From Synechococcus sp. AG-679-D13 (GTDB lineage Bacteria; Cyanobacteriota; Cyanobacteriia; PCC-6307; Cyanobiaceae): 33,573 nucleotides of DNA. The notes under the pieces are model-generated. The model searched no databases and had not been told where the DNA came from. It saw only the letters and a list, made by a program, of their open reading frames with translations. Shown piece after piece: positions 1 through 8,017 of this stretch. Location: contig QCUM01000023.1 of assembly GCA_003210735.1 (NCBI GenBank), positions 1-33,573 on the forward strand, given 5' to 3'. Position 1 is the stretch's first letter. Each line of letters opens with the position of its first letter. Position numbers and translations under genes: made by a program.

Positions 1-729
1 GTCTTTGAGCACCTTCTGCAACATGAGCATCTGGGTCTGACTGCGGTTGGCTCCAAGCCCGAACCAGCCGATCAGCATCAGCATCAGACCGTTGAATCCG
101 CCACCCTGAAACAACAACACTCCACCGAGAAGAATCATCAACGTGGCGAGAGCGCGGCCTGACGCCGAAGCCACCTGAACGCCACGTTGCTGGGAACCAC
201 TGAACTTCCATACGAGAGCTTTCAGGATCAAGCCTCCATCCAGCGGCAAGCCTGGAAGCAGGTTGAACAGGCCCAGCATCAGATTGAGCAGGCCGATCTG
301 CGTGCAGAGCATCGGCAGGACAGGACTGATCTGAGTGGAAGGGCCAGCGGCCATGAGCAGTGCAAGCGCCAGCAGGAGACTCACCAGCGGTCCGGCCGCC
401 GCAATTCGAAGGCTTCCCATCGCCGTGTCGCAGTCCTTCTCCACCCGTGCGATACCACCGAGGTGAAACAAGGTGATGCTGAGTACCTTCACTCCCTCGC
501 GAACTGCCATCAAGGCATGGCCGAGTTCATGCAGAAGCACCGAAGCGAAGAGGAGCAGGGCTGTCGCCAGGGCCAGGGCCCAGCTGATTGGATCCGAGAC
601 CTCCGGCGACATGTCCACGGAGTACCTGCTCTGAAAGAGGACCGTGAAAATCGCCAATGAAAACAGCCAGCTTGGCTGGATCCGTAGCGGAACTCCCCGA
701 AAGGTCAGAACCGTCCAGCCATCTCCCAT
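1..729 (-). CDS. Site-2-type intramembrane metalloprotease, M50 family (C-terminus beyond window)
   Basis: The frame is open from an ATG at 727-729 to the window edge, giving 243 residues without a stop. The zinc-protease motif HELGH is at residues 67-71, inside a hydrophobic segment (about 52-72). The third ligand motif LPLDGG is at 161-166, after an NLLPG stretch, which matches the M50/SpoIVFB/S2P fold. Further hydrophobic segments lie near 20-32, 108-128, 142-160 and 193-228. The family cleaves membrane-embedded substrates such as anti-sigma factors; the substrate here cannot be told. Many cyanobacterial relatives carry CBS domains after the membrane core, and these would lie outside the window. 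It is transcribed divergently from trpF across an 87-base spacer. Family call firm, function general. Confidence 0.88.
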   Translation of the reverse strand, partial: MGDGWTVLTFRGVPLRIQPSWLFSLAIFTVLFQSRYSVDMSPEVSDPISWALALATALLLFASVLLHELGHALMAVREGVKVLSITLFHLGGIARVEKDCDTAMGSLRIAAAGPLVSLLLALALLMAAGPSTQISPVLPMLCTQIGLLNLMLGLFNLLPGLPLDGGLILKALVWKFSGSQQRGVQVASASGRALATLMILLGGVLLFQGGGFNGLMLMLIGWFGLGANRSQTQMLMLQKVLKD

Positions 730-816
730 AGCCGCAGTCACGTCCTCGCCGCAGGGGCGTGTTTTAGAGGATCCTAGGAAGACTGATTCAGGCAGCCATT
801 GGCCGATCACCGAACC

Positions 817-1482
817 ATGCCAGCCCTGAAGATTTGTGGACTCACCGATCTTGGCCAGGCCCTGGCCATTGCGAAACTCGGTGCTGATGCGATCGGCGTG
901 ATCGGTGTCCCTGACACACCGAGATACCTTGCTGATGCGCCTCGCAGGGCACTATTTGAGTGCTTGGAAGAACAGGCACCGCAATTACAGCGTGTCTGGG
1001 TAGTCGCGAACGCGACCGAGGAGACCATCAACAATGGGCTGTCTGGTGTTGGAGCTCCGACGGTGGTTCAGCTCCATGGCGATGAATCCCCCGAAACCTG
1101 CCTCAACCTGCGTCAAAGACATCCCGAAACCAGGTTTTGGAAAGCTCTGCGGCTTAGAAGTGCCCATCAGCTCCACAGCGTTGAGCCCTACATCGATGCG
1201 GTTCACGCGTTACTGCTGGATGCCTGGAATCCCGATCAGCTTGGTGGCACCGGGCATCGTCTTCCCCTGGACTGGCTTGCTGACGCAGATCTCCCCCTGC
1301 CTTGGTGGATGGCGGGGGGAGTGAGCGCGGAATGGATTCCTGAATTAATGGCGCAAGTCAAACCTGACGGTCTGGATGCTTCAAGCCGATTGGAAATCCG
1401 ACCAGGATGGAAGGATCTGAACAAGGTGGCAGCGCTGATGGAAGCAATCAGGTGCTTAGCAGAGATTCCTGCTGACGGATGA
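817..1482 (+). CDS. trpF: Phosphoribosylanthranilate isomerase
   Basis: This enzyme catalyses the Amadori rearrangement of N-(5'-phosphoribosyl)anthranilate in tryptophan biosynthesis, in the cytoplasm. The 221-residue protein has the usual single TIM-barrel length. It shows KICGLTD at the N-terminus with the catalytic Cys7, QLHGDE around residue 85, the catalytic Asp135 in LLLDAW, and the phosphate-binding MAGGVS (165-170). I chose ATG 817 because it begins just before the first strand; an in-frame TTG at 799 would add six residues. Its last 35 bases overlap the convergent folE gene. No other trp gene is nearby, as is common in cyanobacteria, where trp genes are scattered. Confidence 0.93.
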   Translation: MPALKICGLTDLGQALAIAKLGADAIGVIGVPDTPRYLADAPRRALFECLEEQAPQLQRVWVVANATEETINNGLSGVGAPTVVQLHGDESPETCLNLRQRHPETRFWKALRLRSAHQLHSVEPYIDAVHALLLDAWNPDQLGGTGHRLPLDWLADADLPLPWWMAGGVSAEWIPELMAQVKPDGLDASSRLEIRPGWKDLNKVAALMEAIRCLAEIPADG

Positions 1483-2191
1483 GCTCAAAGAACTCCTGCT
1501 TCAGGCTGGGATCGTGGCGGAAATCACCGCGAACAACGGAGTTGATCATGCTGGTCTGGGGCTCCTTCACGCCCCGCCACTTCATGCAGTAATGCTGAGC
1601 CTTCACGATGATCCCAAGACCCTGAGGATCGCAGAGCTTTTCAATTTCATCGGCAAGGATCATCACCGCTTCCTCCTGGATGTGGGGTCGCGAGAACACC
1701 CAGTCGGCAACGCGGGTGAATTTGGACAATCCGATGACACGTGAACCAGGTTTGATCCCGATCCAGCAGTTACCCATGATCGGCACAAAGTGATGTGAGC
1801 AAGCGGAACGCACCGTGATCGGTCCAACGGTGTAGATCTCATCCAGCTTCTTCACATTGGGGAAACTGGCCACCTTGGGCTGCTGGTGGTAGCGCCCTTT
1901 AAATACCTCCTGGAGGTACATCTTTGCGACGCGCTCAGCCGTCTCATGGGTGTTGTGGTCGTTATCGATATCGATCACGAGGCTGCGCAGCAGCTCGCGA
2001 AATTTGTCTGCCACCTCGTCCTGAAGCTCAGGCAGCTCCCCGGGTTCGATGAAGTCGGCGATGTTGTCGTTCGCCAGAAACGAATGTCCAGACGCAATCA
2101 GACGTTCTCTGATCCTGGCCGAGACCTTGGGACTCAGTTTTTTGCCGCCGAAGGCAGCACCCGTGGAAACGAAAGGGACGGTGGTGGTCAT
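1448..2191 (-). CDS. folE: GTP cyclohydrolase I
   Basis: This enzyme converts GTP to 7,8-dihydroneopterin triphosphate, the first step to folate and to the pterin glycosides of cyanobacteria. The 247-residue protein has the zinc ligands Cys131 and His134 in the CSHHF motif and Cys202 in QHYCMKWRGV. His133 and His200 are the probable catalytic pair, by alignment to Escherichia coli FolE. The N-terminal 20 residues or so look like a variable leader. It is the last gene of a minus-strand run, 10 bases after the SDR gene, so the two are likely cotranscribed. The 3' end overlaps trpF by 35 bases in convergent orientation. Confidence 0.94.
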   Translation of the reverse strand: MTTTVPFVSTGAAFGGKKLSPKVSARIRERLIASGHSFLANDNIADFIEPGELPELQDEVADKFRELLRSLVIDIDNDHNTHETAERVAKMYLQEVFKGRYHQQPKVASFPNVKKLDEIYTVGPITVRSACSHHFVPIMGNCWIGIKPGSRVIGLSKFTRVADWVFSRPHIQEEAVMILADEIEKLCDPQGLGIIVKAQHYCMKWRGVKEPQTSMINSVVRGDFRHDPSLKQEFFELIRQQESLLST

Positions 2192-2201
2192 AACTGTTCG
2201 T

Positions 2202-2909
2202 TTAAAAGGCGCCGGTGGACGGCATAAGGGTTAAATCTTCAATGACCTGATTGGAGGGTTGTTCCACCAGGTTCACCAGTGCATCAGCCGCCTGATCGAC
2301 AGAAAGCATGGCATGACGATCGAAATCGCTTTGTACGGATTCCGCGTCCCAAAGCGGAGTATTGACAGCACCCAGGGTGAGGGTGCAAGCGCGGATTCCG
2401 TTTCCACGCTCTTCTTCTGCAAGACAACGGGTGAAGCTGGCCAGAGCTGCTTTGGTGACGCAGTAGGCCCCCCATTGCGGGAAGGCGTTGCGAGCGGCGT
2501 GGCTGCTGATGTTAATCACCAACCCACCCCCATTTCGCATGACTGGAACCACTGCAGCGCACACCTGAAAAACACTTGTCAGGTTGAGCTGCAGCAACCA
2601 TTGCCAACGGCTCAAGGGCATGCCCAGAAGATCACCGGTGTAAGCGGCGCCGGCGTTGTTGATCAACACCGATGGAGGCTCCCCCTGCTGCAGTAAAGCT
2701 GCAACTCCGGGAGCGATCGAGTCGGGATTGGTCAGATCAAGTCGCTGACAAGCAACCTCAACACCACGACCCCTGCAGGATTGAGCAAGATCCTCCAACT
2801 CATCCCCGCTGCGGGCCATCAACATCAGGTTCCAACCCCTGGCTGAAAGCAGCTCAGCGGTTCGTCGTCCGATACCTCGACTCGCGCCTGTAATCAGAGC
2901 CGTTGGCAA
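2202..2909 (-). CDS. Short-chain dehydrogenase/reductase (SDR), substrate unknown
   Basis: A classical NAD(P)-dependent SDR of 235 residues. TGASRGIG (7-14) binds the dinucleotide, NNAG is at 84-87, Asn109 lies in the LNL segment, and the catalytic set is Ser136, Tyr149 and Lys153 (YCVTK). The Arg and Ser after the first glycines suggest a preference for NADPH. It lies 24 bases after accA and 10 bases before folE on the same strand. Context therefore permits a ketoacyl-reductase-like role in lipid metabolism or a sepiapterin-reductase-like role in pterin metabolism; the sequence alone does not decide. Confidence 0.88.
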   Translation of the reverse strand: MPTALITGASRGIGRRTAELLSARGWNLMLMARSGDELEDLAQSCRGRGVEVACQRLDLTNPDSIAPGVAALLQQGEPPSVLINNAGAAYTGDLLGMPLSRWQWLLQLNLTSVFQVCAAVVPVMRNGGGLVINISSHAARNAFPQWGAYCVTKAALASFTRCLAEEERGNGIRACTLTLGAVNTPLWDAESVQSDFDRHAMLSVDQAADALVNLVEQPSNQVIEDLTLMPSTGAF

Positions 2910-2933
2910 GCCTTATTTGCAAACTACAACAGT

Positions 2934-3923
2934 TTAAGCGACACGCCCTGGAACCTGTGAAGAATCTTCTAGGTAGCGGCCCATTGTTCGGAACTTTTGG
3001 TATCGAGCGTCACGCAGATCCTGTTCTGAACATTCGAGCAGCTGCGACAGATGTTTTTCCAATGCCGCCTTGAGCGTTTGCCCAGCCTCCAGGGGAGCCC
3101 AGTTGTTACCACCCGCCGGCTCCGGCAACACTTCATCCACCACACCGAGCTCGATCAGATCAGGTCCAGTGATCCGCAGTGCAGCGGCAGCATCCGGAGC
3201 CTTGGCCGCATCGCGCCAGAGAATCGAAGCGCAGGCTTCAGGGCTTGCAACGGTGTAAACGCTGTGCTCGAACATCAACAGGCGATCCGCCACCCCGATC
3301 CCGAGGGCCCCACCTGAACCGCCCTCACCGATCACAGTGGCAATCACCGGCACTCTCAGCCGGAACATCTCGCGCAGATTCACAGCAATCGCTTCACCCT
3401 GACCCTGCTCCTCTGCCTGCAGCCCTGCATAGGCTCCGGGCGTATCGATGAAACTCAGGATTGGAAGACGAAAACGATCGGCATGGTCCATCAGCCTCAT
3501 CGCCTTTCTGTACCCCCCCGGAGTTGCCATCCCGAAATTGCGGGCCACATTTTCCTTTGTGTCACGCCCCTTCTGATGCCCGATGAGCATCACTGGCTGG
3601 TCACCAAGGCGTCCAACGCCTCCGATCAGGGCCTGATCATCGTTACCGCGGCGATCGCCATGGAGCTCAATCCAGTCCTCACAGAACATCTGGATGAAAT
3701 CCAACGTGCTGGGCCGATGGGGGTGCCGAGCAACCTGGATCTTCTGGGCAGGCGTCAGATTCTGAAAAATCTCATGGCGACGTCTTGCCGCCAGTGATTC
3801 CAACTGATGCAGCTGCTGGGTGACATCAACCTCGGAATCCCTGGCAAGCTGGCGGATCTGCTCGATCTGCTGCTCTAGCTCAACCAGTGGCTTCTCGAAT
3901 TCGAGCAGAGGGCGACGGGGCAT
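2934..3923 (-). CDS. accA: Acetyl-CoA carboxylase carboxyltransferase subunit alpha
   Basis: AccA, with AccD, transfers CO2 from carboxybiotin to acetyl-CoA to give malonyl-CoA, the committed step of fatty-acid synthesis. The 329-residue length is usual for cyanobacteria. The N-terminal helical region ([12 protein letters not shown]) is followed by the crotonase-like core. Its signatures include [31 protein letters not shown] and the oxyanion-hole-type GEGGSGGA run. The start ATG is at 3921-3923, and the gene begins 10 bases after the aar stop. The aar-accA adjacency is known from many cyanobacteria and couples fatty-acid supply to hydrocarbon synthesis. Confidence 0.97.
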   Translation of the reverse strand: MPRRPLLEFEKPLVELEQQIEQIRQLARDSEVDVTQQLHQLESLAARRRHEIFQNLTPAQKIQVARHPHRPSTLDFIQMFCEDWIELHGDRRGNDDQALIGGVGRLGDQPVMLIGHQKGRDTKENVARNFGMATPGGYRKAMRLMDHADRFRLPILSFIDTPGAYAGLQAEEQGQGEAIAVNLREMFRLRVPVIATVIGEGGSGGALGIGVADRLLMFEHSVYTVASPEACASILWRDAAKAPDAAAALRITGPDLIELGVVDEVLPEPAGGNNWAPLEAGQTLKAALEKHLSQLLECSEQDLRDARYQKFRTMGRYLEDSSQVPGRVA

Positions 3924-3933
3924 GACGTGGAAT

Positions 3934-4974
3934 TCAGGCGACGGAGATCTGCAGGGAGGGGCTGATGTTCAACGTGGAAAAACCATGGCGAACCGAAGCT
4001 GCACCGATGAAATCCATCTTCTCCAGGGTGATGTTGTTGCGACCCCAGCTGAAGTTCGTGTGGCAGCGTTCGAATTCCAGAAGCATCGCTTCCGCGAAGC
4101 AGGCAAACATCTGACGCTGGGGCTTCTCCATCTCGGCGAGCTGCATCATCGTCCAGCCGATGTCGCGGCAGAACTCAACGATGCCTCCCTTCAGAACGTG
4201 AATGCCATTTCCGGCCACCTTGGTGTCCAGGTTTTTGGGATACCCCCCATCAATCATCAGACAGGGCTGGCGAAGGCTTGAGGGCTCGATCTCAAGTGTT
4301 TTGGGCATGCTTGCCACCCAAACCACCACATCGGCTTCAGGCAAAGCCTCCTCAAGGGACAGGATGCGCCCACCACCGAGCTCGGTCTGCAAGTCCAGCA
4401 GCGGTTGCTGACGACGGGCGACCAGGAGCAGTTCACCGACACCCGTGCGCATCGAAAGCCAGCGGCAGACGGCACTGCCGATGTCTCCGGTGGCACCAAC
4501 CACTGCAACCTTGGCCGTTTTGAGATCAATGCCAAGTGCAGGGGCGTTGTTCTCAACCTGACGCGCTATCACCCAGGCGGTATGGGTGTTTCCAGTCGTG
4601 AACCGCTCCCATTCCAACGTCGTGCTGCGGATCGTTTGGTGCTGAAGAAGGTTGAAATTCTCGAAAATGATCGACGTGAACCCCCCGAGGGCAGTGAGGT
4701 TGATGCCCTTCTTCTGCGCGAGTTCCATTGCATTGAGCACCTTGCGCCGGGCCGTTTTGAACCGTCCCAACATCTCCGGCACAAAGCAGGAGTCGATATA
4801 GGCGCCCTTGATTGTTGGTCCCGCAGGGCTGGTGATCTCGACATGCTCCACAAGCTGAGGTGGCGCGCTGCACCAGACATCGAGATCACCGTCTGCGATG
4901 TGGTCAAAGCCCAGTTCCAACGCATTGCGACGGGCAGCATCGAAACTCTTTGAGTGCCCGATCAGACCAAACAT
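3934..4974 (-). CDS. aar: Long-chain acyl-ACP reductase
   Basis: AAR reduces fatty acyl-ACP to the long-chain aldehyde with NADPH, the first step of cyanobacterial alkane synthesis. The protein has 346 residues, near the family length. It starts MFGLIGHS and carries the Rossmann motif GATGDIGSA at 160-168. Cys292, in [11 protein letters not shown], corresponds to the acyl-thioester cysteine (Cys294) of the Synechococcus elongatus enzyme. The gene follows ado by 112 bases on the same strand and precedes accA by 10 bases. The longer spacer before it holds a hairpin and a direct repeat, so it may have its own promoter or processing site. Confidence 0.97.
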   Translation of the reverse strand: MFGLIGHSKSFDAARRNALELGFDHIADGDLDVWCSAPPQLVEHVEITSPAGPTIKGAYIDSCFVPEMLGRFKTARRKVLNAMELAQKKGINLTALGGFTSIIFENFNLLQHQTIRSTTLEWERFTTGNTHTAWVIARQVENNAPALGIDLKTAKVAVVGATGDIGSAVCRWLSMRTGVGELLLVARRQQPLLDLQTELGGGRILSLEEALPEADVVVWVASMPKTLEIEPSSLRQPCLMIDGGYPKNLDTKVAGNGIHVLKGGIVEFCRDIGWTMMQLAEMEKPQRQMFACFAEAMLLEFERCHTNFSWGRNNITLEKMDFIGAASVRHGFSTLNISPSLQISVA

Positions 4975-5017
4975 TTAGCGCTTGTAAATCACCATGGGGA
5001 CAACCCCGACTGTCCAT

Positions 5018-5033
5018 GCTCCCACGCGGGAGC
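5018..5033 (-). other. GC-rich hairpin between ado and aar
   Basis: GCTCCC (5018-5023) and GGGAGC (5028-5033) form a perfect 6-bp stem around a 4-base loop. It sits in the 112-base gap between the ado stop and the aar start. A weaker GGGG-ACAA-CCCC hairpin lies at 4996-5007. No U-tract follows on the minus strand, so a strong intrinsic terminator is unlikely. An mRNA stability or processing element, or a partial attenuator, fits better. The stem is seen; the role is inferred. Confidence 0.45.
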
Positions 5034-5054
5034 TTCTGGACAGGGGGTGACTGT

Positions 5055-5072
5055 GATCAAACCGGATCAAAC
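5055..5072. repeat. Tandem 8-base direct repeat upstream of aar
   Basis: GATCAAAC occurs twice (5055-5062 and 5065-5072) separated by CG, a 10-base period that places both copies on the same face of the helix. It lies 81-98 bases upstream of the aar start and just after the ado stop. Such spacing is typical of a pair of regulator half-sites, but no regulator is known for it. Confidence 0.4.
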
Positions 5073-5086
5073 GCCTCAGATTTTTC

Positions 5087-5806
5087 TCAGCCCGCTAGAG
5101 CTGCAGCTGCCATCCGAGCCTTTTCGCGCGACGTGAAACCAATTTCGTCGAGTGCTTCCTGATAGGCGATGAGGAAATCTTCGATCAGGTCTTCTTTTTC
5201 CATGTGGAGAACAGCCGCATCAGAAGCGACTTGTTCCAGCATCGAGCGAATCAGGGGCAGATTGGCCTTGTTGGCCTGGAAGAGTTCTTCCTTGCTGGCT
5301 TCGAAATTGGCCTTGAGCCACTCCTGCCCGTAGTTCAGGTGGAGGTACTCATCCTTCACCACACCCTCAGTGATCTTGCGGGCAAATGGGTCTGAAACAG
5401 GGATGTAGATGTGATAAGCGGAGATCGCGAAGGCTTCGATGAGAAGAGCCTGGATCAGCAGACAAGTGACAACTTTGCCTTCTTCCAACGCCGTCTGGAA
5501 ATTGCCGTGGAGAGGGCCGAAGAAATCTTTGGCGAAGGGCATATCCGCCTGGACGCCCAGGTTGCGTCCACACGACGTAAATCCCTTCGCGTGTTTCATC
5601 TCCATGCGAGCGAGCTTGGCCAGCTCATCCTTGTGCTCAGGAATCAGTGTTCCCAGAGAGATGTAGTTGTCATGGGCTTCGATCTCGCCCTCGATCACGA
5701 TCGCGTTGATTCGGCTGTATGCGTCTTTGTAGGCATCGGTGGTGAAATCCGGCAGCGCGTCCATGCCCTCCACCGCCGTTGCCTCAGGTGCATTGAGGGT
5801 CGTCAT
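5087..5806 (-). CDS. ado: Aldehyde-deformylating oxygenase (alkane synthase)
   Basis: ADO is a non-haem di-iron, ferritin-like enzyme that converts long-chain fatty aldehydes to alkanes plus formate; marine picocyanobacteria make mainly C15 and C17 hydrocarbons. The 239-residue protein carries the expected metal ligands: Glu41 (IEGEIEA), Glu69 and His72 (MEMKH), Glu124 (LIEAFA), Glu153 and His156 (DEYLH). The frame is open further upstream, but ATG 5804-5806 gives the family length and the usual acidic N-terminal lead-in. It precedes aar on the same strand, the standard order. The 76-base leader to the creatininase-like gene holds overlapping small hairpins that may control expression. Confidence 0.97.
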   Translation of the reverse strand: MTTLNAPEATAVEGMDALPDFTTDAYKDAYSRINAIVIEGEIEAHDNYISLGTLIPEHKDELAKLARMEMKHAKGFTSCGRNLGVQADMPFAKDFFGPLHGNFQTALEEGKVVTCLLIQALLIEAFAISAYHIYIPVSDPFARKITEGVVKDEYLHLNYGQEWLKANFEASKEELFQANKANLPLIRSMLEQVASDAAVLHMEKEDLIEDFLIAYQEALDEIGFTSREKARMAAAALAG

Positions 5807-5866
5807 AGGACGTGGTCCACCACTTTCAGTGGGACAGAGAATAACCAGCCTTGCTTCACTCGTGAA
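5807..5866 (-). promoter_or_regulatory. ado leader with overlapping palindromes
   Basis: Read on the minus strand just before the ado ATG, three short stems overlap: GGAC-CAC-GTCC (5808-5818), GTGG-TGGA-CCAC (5812-5823) and CCACT-GAA-AGTGG (5820-5832). They share bases and cannot all form together. Upstream, TTCAC-TC-GTGAA (5855-5866) is a 12-base spaced palindrome of operator type. The palindromes are seen directly; promoter or operator function is inferred. Confidence 0.4.
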
Positions 5867-5882
5867 CGATGGGGTTCTCAGT

Positions 5883-6719
5883 TCAGGACCCGGCCGACCC
5901 CAAGGCTGCCCCTGAACGCGGTGGCCAATCGCTGTCCACAAGGCTCTGCAGCATCTGGATCCAGTGCCGAATCAGCAGCGTCTCAAGGGCAGCGCCGAGT
6001 TCTTCTGACGCACCAGAACTGTTACCGATGACACCACTAGACGAAACATCGGACGTAAGCCAGGCGCATGGTGCAGCACCTTCAAGACTCCAGCCTGGCG
6101 GGGCTTGATGCGATGGGAAGGACGTCTTCAGGCCATCGGCCGGCCGAGATTCACTCACCAGTGAAGGGGCCAGACGCAGCATCAGTGACGTTTCCGCCAG
6201 ACCCGCATGCAATCCATCGGAGAGTTCAGGCTCGGCGATCAGCGACGTCAAACCCTCCACCCCACTCCAAAGGAAACAGGGAAGCACCGACAGAGATGGA
6301 CAACGCTTGCGCAACTCACGAGCAGCCACCTGCAGAAGAGCGATCTGTCCGCCATGGGCGTTGAACAAGACCAATCGCTTCCAGCCCATGGCAGCAAGCT
6401 GCTCACCCAGCTCCACCACCATGGAAATCAACAATCTGGACGAAAAGCTGAGGGTGCCTGAGAAACCAACATGCTCAGGGGAGAAGCCGATGGCCTGAAC
6501 TGGCAGTCGCCAGATAGGAGACTCAGGGGGCAGCTTTTCCAGGACTGCATCCAGCAATCGATCGGCAAACATCGCATCGGTGGCGAGCGGCAGATGCGGA
6601 CCGTGCTGTTCACAGGCGCCGAAGGGCCAGACAAGCGTGGCTCGATCGATCGCAACGGCCTGCTCCACCTGCGGCCAGCTCAGCTCATTGAAACAACGGC
6701 GAGTGGAATCCAACGGCAT
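5883..6719 (-). CDS. Creatininase-family amidohydrolase
   Basis: A 278-residue member of the creatininase/creatinine amidohydrolase family, metal-dependent cyclic-amide hydrolases. Seen motifs are [16 protein letters not shown] with likely ligands Glu37, His39 and Asp48; [10 protein letters not shown] (81-90); NAHGGQ (120-125), where most members end in Asn; and HAGLAETS (171-178), with Glu176 a probable ligand. ATG 6717-6719 was preferred to an upstream in-frame start because family similarity begins immediately after it. Members act on creatinine, mycofactocin precursor or pyrimidine intermediates; the cyanobacterial substrate is not known. It is 76 bases upstream of ado on the same strand and diverges from rps1b. 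Confidence 0.82.
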   Translation of the reverse strand: MPLDSTRRCFNELSWPQVEQAVAIDRATLVWPFGACEQHGPHLPLATDAMFADRLLDAVLEKLPPESPIWRLPVQAIGFSPEHVGFSGTLSFSSRLLISMVVELGEQLAAMGWKRLVLFNAHGGQIALLQVAARELRKRCPSLSVLPCFLWSGVEGLTSLIAEPELSDGLHAGLAETSLMLRLAPSLVSESRPADGLKTSFPSHQAPPGWSLEGAAPCAWLTSDVSSSGVIGNSSGASEELGAALETLLIRHWIQMLQSLVDSDWPPRSGAALGSAGS

Positions 6720-6781
6720 GCTTAGAGCTGATCGAAACCCGTCTCTGGCTGTCAGAATGACCGATCGATGACCCCTGGTCC

Positions 6782-8017
6782 ATGGCCGCAGCAGGCAGTC
6801 CGCAGCCCAATCGCCCCAAACCCGCGCGACCGGCATCACAACAGCCGCTGCAGGTGATGAAAATCAATCGCCGGGAGGAGCAGGAAACTCTCGAACGAGA
6901 AGCTGCTGAAGCGCGAGCGGCCGCTGAAGCTGCCGCCGAAAAAGCCCGGTTATTAGAGGAACGGGCGGGTTTGACAGGGCCACCGAAATCCCGTCCGGGC
7001 GAGGCCGCGGCCAGTGATGACGATCGGTTCGACATGGGTGCCATGGAAGGCATGACCATGGCCGATCTTCTGGGATCACCCGATGACAAACCTCGACGGA
7101 ATGAGCCCACCCAGAGCCGCAGCGTCGACGATTTCGATTTCGACGAGGAGGCTTTCCTTGCCGCGCTGGATGCCAACGCTCCTGTGGGGACCACGGGTGA
7201 GGTGATCCAGGGGACTGTGATTGCACTCGAAAGCGATGGTATTTACGTCGATATCGGTGGCAAAGCTCCTGGCTTCATGCCCAAGAGCGAAGCCGGCCTT
7301 GGTGTCGTCACCAACCTGCGGGAGCGCTTCCCCAAAGGGCAGAAGGTGGACGTGCTGGTGACGCGGGAGCAGAACGCCGATGGCATGGTCACCATCAGCT
7401 GTCGTGCCCTTGAGCTGCGCAAAAGCTGGGACAAGGTGAAACAGCTCGAAAAAGACGGCAAAGTTGTTCAGGTGATCATCAGCGGTTTCAACCGTGGTGG
7501 GGTGACTTGTGATCTGGAGGGCCTCCGAGGCTTCATCCCCCGATCCCAGCTTCAACAGGGCGAAAATCACCAGGAGCTGGTGGGTAAGACCGTCGGCGTC
7601 GCATTTCTCGAGGTCAATTCCGAAACCCGGAAGTTGGTTCTGTCTGAGAAGCGGGCTGCCGTTGCGGCCCGCTTCCAGGATCTGGAGGTTGGTCAGTTGG
7701 TTGAAGGCCAGGTGGCAGCCGTCAAGCCCTATGGCCTGTTCATTGATCTAGGCGGGATCAGCGGACTTCTGCATCAATCGGCCATCACCAATGGCAGCCT
7801 TCGTTCCATTCGGGAAGTGTTCGACGAAGGAGAGCGTGTTCAGGCTCTGATCACTGAACTGGATCCTGGCCGCGGCCGCATCGGTCTGAACACCGCACTC
7901 CTGGAAGGACCTCCCGGCGAACTGCTGGCGGAAAAATCCAAGGTGATGTCTGAAGCAGCAGACCGGGCCAAGCGGGCCCAGAGCGTCCTCAAGCAGCAGG
8001 AACAGGACGCCGGATGA
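6782..8017 (+). CDS. rps1b: S1-domain protein, ribosomal protein S1 homologue B
   Basis: The 411-residue protein has three S1 RNA-binding domains at about 138-208, 225-290 and 304-372. Each has the glycine/aromatic beta-barrel signature, for example DGIYVDIGG and YGLFIDLGG. The first 130 residues are non-S1: a Pro-rich start, an Ala/Glu-rich helix (about 30-62) and an acidic patch (DDFDFDEEAF, 116-125). Cyanobacteria generally encode two S1 proteins; the long N-terminal extension suggests this is the accessory homologue (Rps1b/Nbp1 type) that binds nucleic acid, not the main ribosomal S1. Its stop overlaps the next start (ATGA), implying coupled translation with the Tab2-like RNA-binding gene. 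Confidence 0.85.
   Translation: MAAAGSPQPNRPKPARPASQQPLQVMKINRREEQETLEREAAEARAAAEAAAEKARLLEERAGLTGPPKSRPGEAAASDDDRFDMGAMEGMTMADLLGSPDDKPRRNEPTQSRSVDDFDFDEEAFLAALDANAPVGTTGEVIQGTVIALESDGIYVDIGGKAPGFMPKSEAGLGVVTNLRERFPKGQKVDVLVTREQNADGMVTISCRALELRKSWDKVKQLEKDGKVVQVIISGFNRGGVTCDLEGLRGFIPRSQLQQGENHQELVGKTVGVAFLEVNSETRKLVLSEKRAAVAARFQDLEVGQLVEGQVAAVKPYGLFIDLGGISGLLHQSAITNGSLRSIREVFDEGERVQALITELDPGRGRIGLNTALLEGPPGELLAEKSKVMSEAADRAKRAQSVLKQQEQDAG

Noticed and set aside
187..660. 157-residue plus-strand open frame
   Set aside because: It lies antisense to the M50 protease gene, whose HELGH and LDGG motifs are intact, and its own sequence is Gln/Arg-rich with no recognisable domain.
780..816. TTG 799 as the trpF start
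   Set aside because: It adds only six residues before the first family strand, and ATG 817 fits the usual MxxLKICG start.
5807..5941. N-terminal extension of ADO by 45 residues
   Set aside because: The extension runs through a hairpin-rich leader and into the creatininase-like gene, and ADO proteins have about 230-240 residues without it.
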